This document shows positions 9,892 through 16,716 of a DNA stretch of 17,838 bases, piece after piece. Source of the DNA: Ramicandelaber brevisporus (Eukaryota > Kickxellomycota > Ramicandelaberales > Ramicandelaberaceae); NCBI GenBank assembly GCA_025201865.1, contig MU602692.1:1-17838 (forward strand), in the 5' to 3' direction. The notes below the pieces were generated by a model. It worked only from the letters and a program-made list of their open reading frames with translations. It made no database searches and had not been told where the DNA came from. Within the stretch, counting starts at the first letter, position 1; every line of letters starts with the position of its first letter. The translations under genes and the position numbers were made by a program.

Positions 9892-11901
9892 ATGTCGACC
9901 GTGAAGATCAAGACGGAGCCAACAACAACAACAACAACAACAGCAGCAACAGCAGCAACAGTCGATGTGCAAGTCAAGCTCGAGCCGAGTCTCTCAACTG
10001 GTGATATCAAACTCGAGCAGCACTCTTCAGACATTGACACTAAAGTCGAGTCTGACTTGGAAGCTGACAGCGAAGAAGGTGACATCAAATCCGAAGACGA
10101 TGATGAAGACACTGATCAGATCCAATTCACAATAATTCCAAAGAGTCAGCGACAGTGGATCTGCAAACATCCTGGATGCGATCGTAGTTTCAATTATGCC
10201 AGCAATCTGAGAAGACATCAGTATGAACACAGGCTCCAAACAGAGATTAATATACTTGGAAAGAATTATATTCTGGCTCGGGAATCGTTAAATGATCGAT
10301 GGTCATGCCCTGTCATAGATTGTGAAACAACGTGGAAAACAGTTGATGCTCTCTATAATCATATACTAAAGTGTCATAATAATACTATGAAACAACAGCA
10401 ACAACAACAGCCTTCAGTTCAAAAGACTCAGAGCAAACAGTATTTCGTTAATGTGGATAACTTTTATGTGAATGGAGTTCGCTGTGGCTATCATACTACA
10501 ACTGGAGTATTCATTTGTCACGACTGTCGATTGGTGCCGGAGTGCCTGCTAATTCATTTGCAACAGAAACATGGACTTGATGAGAAAGCAATTGAAAACT
10601 CCGCTCTGTCAGACAGCGCAGTAAATGCGAATGTTGATCCCAATATCAATCAGCACAATAGCAACCCATATCTCGCAGCAGCCATTACACAATCGTATCA
10701 GCAGCAGCAGCATCGGGATATTATACAAGGTTGGCTTTGTGTGACATCAGACTGTGGATATTGTGGCCACGAAGACTCCAATAAGACTAATCACAAAAAT
10801 AAAATGCACCAAGGAGAACAGATGACAACCGTCCCAGCTATCGTACTGCGCCTTACTTCAGCGAAAGCACACATTTCGTGCTTTTTTATTACGCGTATTG
10901 ATCAAGCAGGCCACGCTATCACGGCCAGTAGTAACGAAGCGAACCGGTATATAATCAATTACAGCTACAGAGGATTGAATGTTCAAGATGACATATCCAA
11001 TCAGGAACGACAATATATTTGTGAACACCCTGATTGCAGGCTTTTCTTCAAATCATCTGGTCAGCTTAGAGTGCATCGGCGCGAACACAAGCTTGAAGTT
11101 ACGATTAATGTACAAGGTAAGACATTCGCTCTTAGCCGTCAGTCGTTAGATGATCGATGGCCATGTCCAGCTCCAGGTTGTGAAGCAATGTTTAGATCAA
11201 TTAACACTACACATAAACATGTTATAAACGTTCATAGAGCATGGGTAAAACAAAAGCGTGCCAACAGTGAAGACGACAGCAATCAGCAACAACCGATTGT
11301 CAAGAGGGTACATCGCACCAATCGTTATTTAAAGGTAGATAGCTTTTACGTTGGTGGCAATAGATGTGGTTATCATAGTACGACTGGATTGTTCATGTGC
11401 TACGCATGTAAACTAGTGCCAGAATTCCTACTTTTACACTTGCAACAGAAACATGGATTTGATGAGAAATCGATTGATAGTGCGATTCTACCGGACAGTG
11501 CTAGGATAAATAAAAGTAATCCCGATATCAATCAGCATACCAATAACCCACATCTCGCATCAGCAATTAGCCAACCGCATTGGCAGCAGAATCCAGATAT
11601 TGTCCAAGGCTGGTTGTGTGCAACGTCTGACTGTGGTAAATGTGGTTATACAGCTCAGAATAGGACAAATCACAAGAGAAACTTTCATCGAGGGGAGATA
11701 TTTTTATATGTAACTGCTCTTGTCTTACGATTATTTTATGCCAAAACACAAACCATGTGCTTTCTCATCACTCAGTTGAATGTAACCACCAACAACCTCA
11801 GCCCAAGTAGTCCGACGAGTCAAAAAATTAGTAATTGTGATGGCGATGATGGTGATGAATTGGTGCTGAGCGATTATAGCGATAAAGATGGTAACTCTTA
11901 G
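9892..11901 (+). CDS. zinc-finger protein made of two tandem copies of a four-finger unit; nuclear regulator-like
   Basis: This is a 669-residue protein of unknown role. The N-terminus (1-80) is Thr/Ala-rich, then acidic, with repeated (I/V)KxE motifs at Lys7, Lys29, Lys40 and Lys66 that match SUMO-acceptor consensus. A duplicated unit follows, offset by 286 residues (Cys91 matches Cys377). Copy one has a classical C2H2 finger (Cys91, Cys96, His109, His113), a second finger (Cys139, Cys144, His157, His162), a CHDC...HLQQKH module (Cys209, Cys212, His222, His227) and a GWLC...CG..CG...H....H module (Cys283, Cys291, His301, His306). Copy two keeps all of these. The last two modules resemble the paired fingers of OrsD/DUF3505-type fungal proteins; that link is from memory of the family pattern. 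PolyGln lies between fingers two and three. The acidic tail contains DGDDGDE. The start is the first ATG in frame, 271 bp after RPB1. DNA binding is plausible but unproven. Confidence 0.8.
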   Translation: MSTVKIKTEPTTTTTTTAATAATVDVQVKLEPSLSTGDIKLEQHSSDIDTKVESDLEADSEEGDIKSEDDDEDTDQIQFTIIPKSQRQWICKHPGCDRSFNYASNLRRHQYEHRLQTEINILGKNYILARESLNDRWSCPVIDCETTWKTVDALYNHILKCHNNTMKQQQQQQPSVQKTQSKQYFVNVDNFYVNGVRCGYHTTTGVFICHDCRLVPECLLIHLQQKHGLDEKAIENSALSDSAVNANVDPNINQHNSNPYLAAAITQSYQQQQHRDIIQGWLCVTSDCGYCGHEDSNKTNHKNKMHQGEQMTTVPAIVLRLTSAKAHISCFFITRIDQAGHAITASSNEANRYIINYSYRGLNVQDDISNQERQYICEHPDCRLFFKSSGQLRVHRREHKLEVTINVQGKTFALSRQSLDDRWPCPAPGCEAMFRSINTTHKHVINVHRAWVKQKRANSEDDSNQQQPIVKRVHRTNRYLKVDSFYVGGNRCGYHSTTGLFMCYACKLVPEFLLLHLQQKHGFDEKSIDSAILPDSARINKSNPDINQHTNNPHLASAISQPHWQQNPDIVQGWLCATSDCGKCGYTAQNRTNHKRNFHRGEIFLYVTALVLRLFYAKTQTMCFLITQLNVTTNNLSPSSPTSQKISNCDGDDGDELVLSDYSDKDGNS

Positions 11902-12245
11902 ATGGAAACAACTGTAGTATTTCAAACGTTAAGATTTAACATATTTAATATGCCATTTTCAGATAATCCTGGCTGTTGACATCTTATCACTCTTTTAGAA
12001 TTAAATATTGGAGTGTGGCGAGTTGATTGCGTGAGTAACCACCTCCGTAAGTGCCGTTAAATGCAAGATTCTTCCTTTTTCTCTTTTCGTCACCTATTTT
12101 GTCCCTTTTAACTGAATGCATCGAGTTGCTTGACTCTTCCTGTCAGGGAATCACTAGAAAGTATATAATGTCCGACATCGCAATCGTGTTTAAATTACGT
12201 GAATTTTACTAGCAAGCAAGCTGTTATTATTTTTTGGTTTAAAAA
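11902..12245. other. 3' intergenic region between convergent genes
   Basis: This region lies between the zinc-finger gene (+) and the trypsin-fold membrane protein gene (-). It is AT-rich with no supported coding sequence. No canonical AATAAA is seen on the plus strand close to the zinc-finger stop; ATTAAA-like and TTTAAC runs are present. The minus-strand gene has its own hexamer near the right edge. Confidence 0.55.
12227..12232 (-). terminator. polyadenylation signal of the minus-strand gene
   Basis: The plus-strand TTATTT reads AATAAA on the minus strand, 14 nt beyond the TGA stop at 12246-12248. Position and strand suit the trypsin-fold gene. Confidence 0.45.
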
Positions 12246-13376
12246 TCAATTTGCTCTGAAATGAGATGAGTACGGAGGCGGCGGCTCGTCAGCGACTTGT
12301 GAAACATGCGGGGCTGGCACAGGCTGTGGCCGGGGTTGATACTGAGCAAACTGCATTGGATGTTGATGGTGGATTGGTTTGGGTTCCTCGGACATTGTGG
12401 CCAATTCAACTTGCTGAGGAATTGCACTTGCGCGCTGTCTCCTCTTGTGTCTTCGCCATAGAAACACACTAAATAAGATAAGAATCAGCGCCACACCGAC
12501 CGACACGCCAATAATCACACGGTTTTTAGAGCTGGCATTTTGAGAGTCAATGTCTAGGCCATTATCAAACGATGGATTGCCAGTAGCTTCTGCAATAACC
12601 TTGCCCAAGAACCACGGTTGAGACCAAAAATCATAAAAGTCCGTTTCTCCCTTATAGATGGGACAAACGCTTCTCGCAGCTATACCAGCAACAGCCCAGG
12701 TACTATCGTCAATTTTCTTCAGCAGTATTGGAGATTGTGTTTCAAGGCATCTGTCGTTTGGTCCAGGAACATTTGTGCACATCAAGAGTCCATTCTTGTG
12801 GTTGGTGTACTCGATTTGATCAGGCTCCCATGCCTTGTTGCAGGCTTCGTCCGATGACACGACTGTTCTATTACCAATCAGTCGCCATGTGGTTCCACCA
12901 GCCCTCAGTGTCTTATTCCAATGTAGTACTACAAACTCGTCACCATCGTTGATCGCAGTTGCGTTCATAAAAACTACTCGAGGGCTGCTGGACGATAAAG
13001 AAAATGGTGGATTGACAGTGATGACAGCCGGCCCCGTGCTAAGCCGAAGTGACTTTGAGGTCCCTTTGATAGCAACTGAAGATCGCCAGCCTGTGGTGTT
13101 AGTGTTAAAAGTGTTGCTGCCATCGAATATCTTCAGCGAAGTGCTGTTGAAGGGCTCTTGTTTGAAGAAATTAAAAGCACAGTTGCCGTGAGTTAGAAGG
13201 GATCTCTCGGTTAAGATTACTCCAACACAGGCGTTAAAGTCGTCGACCGTCACGGCGACAACAAATGGGAGGTCGGAGGATGAAGGGAACCACTCGCCAG
13301 GCACTTGGGAGAGCACAGTGCTGGCAAGCAGCGCAACGGCAAGTATCAGAGTGGCCGAGAAAAGCTGTATTTGCAT
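12246..13376 (-). CDS. type I membrane protein with an inactive trypsin-like (S1) ectodomain and PPxY tail
   Basis: This encodes a 376-residue protein. The start is the first ATG in frame (13376); it opens directly onto a signal peptide (residues 1-23, hydrophobic 5-22). The ectodomain follows the chymotrypsin layout. Cys50 and Cys66 are 16 apart, as in Cys42-Cys58, but the catalytic His before the second Cys is Asn65 (THGNC instead of TAAHC). A later Cys pair, LMC...DRC, corresponds to Cys182 and Cys191, but the GDSGGP block reads LETQSP, so the active-site Ser and its oxyanion glycines are gone. A Cys in ARSVC fits Cys220. Six N-glycosylation sequons are present. One membrane span (about 287-307) is followed by a basic stop-transfer RRHKRRQR and a 69-residue Pro/Gln/His-rich cytosolic tail ending near PPPPY, a WW-domain ligand. 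Role unknown: surface receptor, adhesion or inhibitor-binding are options. The fold assignment rests on Cys spacing and the flanking patterns. Confidence 0.75.
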   Translation of the reverse strand: MQIQLFSATLILAVALLASTVLSQVPGEWFPSSSDLPFVVAVTVDDFNACVGVILTERSLLTHGNCAFNFFKQEPFNSTSLKIFDGSNTFNTNTTGWRSSVAIKGTSKSLRLSTGPAVITVNPPFSLSSSSPRVVFMNATAINDGDEFVVLHWNKTLRAGGTTWRLIGNRTVVSSDEACNKAWEPDQIEYTNHKNGLLMCTNVPGPNDRCLETQSPILLKKIDDSTWAVAGIAARSVCPIYKGETDFYDFWSQPWFLGKVIAEATGNPSFDNGLDIDSQNASSKNRVIIGVSVGVALILILFSVFLWRRHKRRQRASAIPQQVELATMSEEPKPIHHQHPMQFAQYQPRPQPVPAPHVSQVADEPPPPYSSHFRAN

Positions 13377-14159
13377 TTGTGTCTTGTGGGTGATTTGCTG
13401 CTGATGTTGTTGATGCACATGTTCGCACTTGTGGGTGCTTTGTGGGAAAAGAGGAGACACTGCTTCGCACTATAATCGGAGTCTGTGGGAACTGCGAAGC
13501 TCAGTATTGTGACACAAATGTCAGGATTGAGAGAGAAAGGAGGGAAATTGGGCTCATCAATCTGGTATTGACGCGGCAATGCACAGTCTGATTGACTGAT
13601 GCCGACAAGATTCATCTGCATGAGTGAGCATGTTTCTACGCTAGTTGGCCGTCGAGTGACGCGTACTTCAAATTAATGGCAGCAAGTAGAGGAATGATCT
13701 ACATCAACTTGTCATTCTGAGCCGAAAGCTGATATCCTTGGGTCTCGTTTAGCGTAGATCACACATAGTTTCAGAGAGTTACGCAAAACCGGTAGATATC
13801 CATTTTCGAGTATTTATTCTTTCGCCAATCACACCAGTAAAAACATTGATTAAACCGAGTAAAAGAGTTAGTAGCAAATAGATGTTAAATGGGTGTTTAG
13901 TTTTGGCACACACTTTCAGCACGACTCTGTTGTGCATGACTGTCGTTGACCATACCAACTCGTTCCCGAGATACAATTTTGTGGATTTGCATCAAGCGGA
14001 GTCGGTTCATCTATTTTTTTTTTGGCTCGAAATATTGTTGTGAATAGACTCTTCAACTGCCGCTTTGGCCAATTCTGTCGTCAATAGCAACACTGTGTAG
14101 CAACAAACTCTTTCGTAATCTCTCATCGTGAAAACCATCTGCGCGTACTTGCCTCGGCA
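13377..14159. other. divergent intergenic region
   Basis: This holds the leaders and promoters of the minus-strand trypsin-fold gene and the plus-strand transporter. A 91-codon ATG frame on the minus strand (13621 to 13346) overlaps the trypsin-fold start codon in another frame and could act as an upstream ORF if transcribed. Another minus-strand frame (about 13937-13779) encodes one hydrophobic stretch but has no other support. No TATA box or tRNA was recognised. Confidence 0.5.
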
Positions 14160-16386
14160 ATGGATAGCAGCAGTGACCGCTGCAGATACTGCTGGGTCTG
14201 CCGAGTCGCTGGCTGGTTTAGAATCTGCCGCGAAGGCTTGGCGCTTTGGCGACAGTTCATAGCGATGTTTATCTGCTACTCTGTACCATTTATTGTCTAT
14301 ATGACTGCAGTGGCACCAATGTTATATATGTCTACAGGACCCGATGTGGCATATGCGCATATCGGTCATATTGCAGTGAACTGGTCAAACCAAGTAGTCG
14401 GCATTGCAATTCTGTCAGTTGGCGCATCTATGTTTGTTCTGTTAAGTCAACGCGTAACGTCGGTTCACCCAGCACTCAGCACCCAGCCAGAAAAGAGCAC
14501 CGAGAATGTTAACAGTAATGGCAATGGCAGTGGTGAAGAGAGCTATTATGACATTGTATTGGCCGCATCATCGCTGCAAAGTATAGCGCAGAGCGCAATG
14601 AGAGTCGCCGTCAAATTTGCCGCCGTATCCATATTGGCAATCTACTAACAGTGATGGTTCTGACAATGGCAGCGGTGAAGAGAGCTATTATGACATTGTA
14701 TTGGCCGCATCATCGCTGCAAAGTATAGCGCAGAGCGCAATGAGAGTCGCCGTCAAATTTGCCGCCGTATCCATATTGGCAATCTACTAACAGTGATGGT
14801 TCTGACAATGGCAGCGGTGAAGAGAGCTATTATGACATTGTATTGGCCGCATCATCGCTGCAAAGTATAGCGCAGAGCGCAATGAGAGTCGCCGTCAAAT
14901 TTGCCGCCGTATCCATATTGGCAATCTACTAACAGTGATGGTTCTGACAATGGCAGCGGTGAAGAGAGCTATTATGACATTGTATTGGCCGCATCATCGC
15001 TGCAAAGTATAGCGCAGAGCGCAATGAGAGTCGCCGTCAAATTTGCCGCCGTATCCATATTGGCAATCTACTAACAGTGATGGTTCTGACAATGGCAGCG
15101 GTGAAGAGAGCTATTATGACATTGTATTGGCCGCATCATCGCTGCAAAGTATAGCGCAGAGCGCAATGAGAGTCGCCGTCAAATTTGCCGCCGTATCCAT
15201 ATTGGCAATGCTTCTGTGGCAGTTTAGTGACATGGAAAAGTACAAGGCTAAACATTCCTATTATATATGTTTACATGAACGTGGTTATATATATTTTACC
15301 CACATTATATCTATAGACGTACTCGCTTTGGTGGTTGCGATTGTCATGGCGACACTACGGATTCATATTAACATTATACAACTCTACTACATGGCTCTCG
15401 GCCATTTCAAGCTTGGAATGTTAACTGGTATTATTGAGTGCGCTGTATACGGCATCTTGGCATACTTGACTTGGAGTAAAAAATGCGGTGTTATGTGGTT
15501 TATTATCTCTACTGTGTTGGCTTCAATAGCCATTTTGGTTGGTCAACATTTGGCAGCACGATACTTTTTGGGATCGAGCATTTATACTGCAATCCTGGTT
15601 CTTCCAATGACGGTGTCGTGGCCAATTCCATCCAGCTTTCTGAGAAACAAGGCCATCTCTGACGATAACAACTATCTCGTGCCAATGATGAGCCTAGTTA
15701 TTCCAACACTACTGCGTGTTATGGCTCGGTATGTGGAAGTAGTATTTTCAAACAGCACGCATAATGCAATTACTAATTATGGAACTCCACGGTATCGTAC
15801 AAAAATCGATGAAATATTTGCAGAGTGGAATCACCATGCCATATTTCGCGATATTGTCACAGTCTTTATGTTTCCACTTGGTCTCGCTATCATCCGCAGA
15901 ATTGCACGCAGCATGACCCGTTACGATTCATCGGCTCTCAAGACAACCGTTCTATCCTCAATTGTGTTTTTCATTGGACCAGTTGTTGTGTTCCTGATTA
16001 TGAGCACTCTCAAGGTCTTTTATGGTGCCAACAGATACATTAGTCCTCTCAAACATGATACTGATGTGTGGAGTGCACTTTTTATTGCAGCTTGCAGTGT
16101 TTCGATTGTGACTGAAGCCGTCCTTGATGCGATGGGTCGGCAATGGGTATCGGTGATTGGATTTGTACTCGGTCATTTTGTGTCCGGCTCGATGGTTTTG
16201 CTGGCACAATGGATACTCGGCCCAGAGAGGTGGAGAATGGGAATCTTCAGCGCAATTGCAGGTGCAGGAATGTCAATGATTGTAATGCTTTCGTGGGTTC
16301 TACTAACGACGTTTGAGAAGGAAGTTCGCCATGTGCAATCTCTCCTTAGAGAATCAAGCCAAGAAGAAGGACGAATATCGATCTAA
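14160..16386 (+). CDS. MATE-like multi-pass transporter; frame broken by a 142-bp tandem array
   Basis: The ATG at 14160 opens a frame that stops at 14648, inside the first junction of a tandem array. The rest of the protein resumes in another frame from the last repeat copy (frame start by about 15076) and ends at 16386. Collapsing the array to one copy gives a continuous 552-residue protein, within the usual size of eukaryotic MATE (multidrug and toxin extrusion, MOP superfamily) antiporters. Two hydrophobic spans (about 33-56 and 77-97) are followed by an acidic Asn/Gly/Ser linker (100-128) and roughly ten more spans. The C-terminal pattern, a VLDAMGRQ helix then a Trp-containing span and FEKEVRHVQ, resembles the MATE end 'GvlrG.G.Q ... 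dWekEv..a'. The family call is from pattern memory and is moderate; another MOP-type flippase is the main alternative. As written the gene cannot make a full protein. Substrate unknown. Confidence 0.6.
14532..15209 (+). repeat. tandem array, 142-bp unit, about 4.8 identical copies
   Basis: The anchor GAAGAGAGC recurs at 14535, 14677, 14819, 14961 and 15103, exactly 142 bp apart, and the sequence between is identical in every copy. The left edge is less sharp: copy 1 has a shorter, diverged Asn/Gly linker (from 14511) where copies 2-5 have six extra bases. The right edge is exact at 15209. The unit is 3x47+1, so the frame moves by one per copy, and each junction contains CTACTAACAG, whose TAA is in frame for the copy before it. 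The unit encodes the loop and transmembrane helix 3 region of the transporter. Confidence 0.95.
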
Positions 16387-16716
16387 TTCATTAAGCGGTG
16401 CATTCTTAGTATGGAGAATGCGCTCTATATTGTAAAATGTTGTAAATAAAGTCGCTGCGTTTTGAGTTAAACAAATAACTAACTCTCATAACTGTTTAGA
16501 TTCAGTAATGCACTCGAAAGTCCATCTACCTCTATCTATATCTTATACGGTCATAGTGCCAAATTCCCAGCGGCCGCGACTACCTATTCATTCATCCTCT
16601 TTGTGGTAGGCACTCCGTTATAATCATTCATTCCATGCTTCTCCTTGTTCATTCACACTATTTTGAAAGAGAAAAAAAATAGTCGATAAAAAAAACACAC
16701 ACGCAAGAGTACAAAG
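16387..16716. other. intergenic region: transporter 3' UTR and SAM50 leader
   Basis: No coding sequence is supported. It holds the transporter's AATAAA, a CTATAT-rich stretch around 16533-16550, and a purine/A-rich leader with A-runs and an ACACACAC stretch just before the SAM50 ATG (ACAAAGATGA). Confidence 0.6.
16445..16450 (+). terminator. polyadenylation signal of the transporter gene
   Basis: AATAAA lies 59 nt after the TAA at 16384-16386, within TGTAAATAAAGTCG. It is well placed for the 3' end of the transporter transcript. Confidence 0.6.

Noticed and set aside
13377-13460. N-terminal extension of the trypsin-fold protein
   Set aside because: The upstream in-frame codon at 13460 is GTG, not ATG, and the ATG at 13376 opens directly onto a clear signal peptide.
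13779-13937. Small minus-strand membrane peptide
   Set aside because: One hydrophobic stretch in a roughly 50-codon frame, with no family likeness and no flanking gene signals.
15043-15102. Independent start for the second part of the transporter inside the array
   Set aside because: The codon at 15043 is TTG, and the sequence there is an out-of-frame read of repeat copy 4; the transporter frame is explained by collapsing the array.
14160-16386. RFT1 as the identity of the multi-pass protein
   Set aside because: Length and topology fit the MOP superfamily, but the C-terminal pattern and linker agree better with MATE transporters, and no RFT1-specific motif was recognised.
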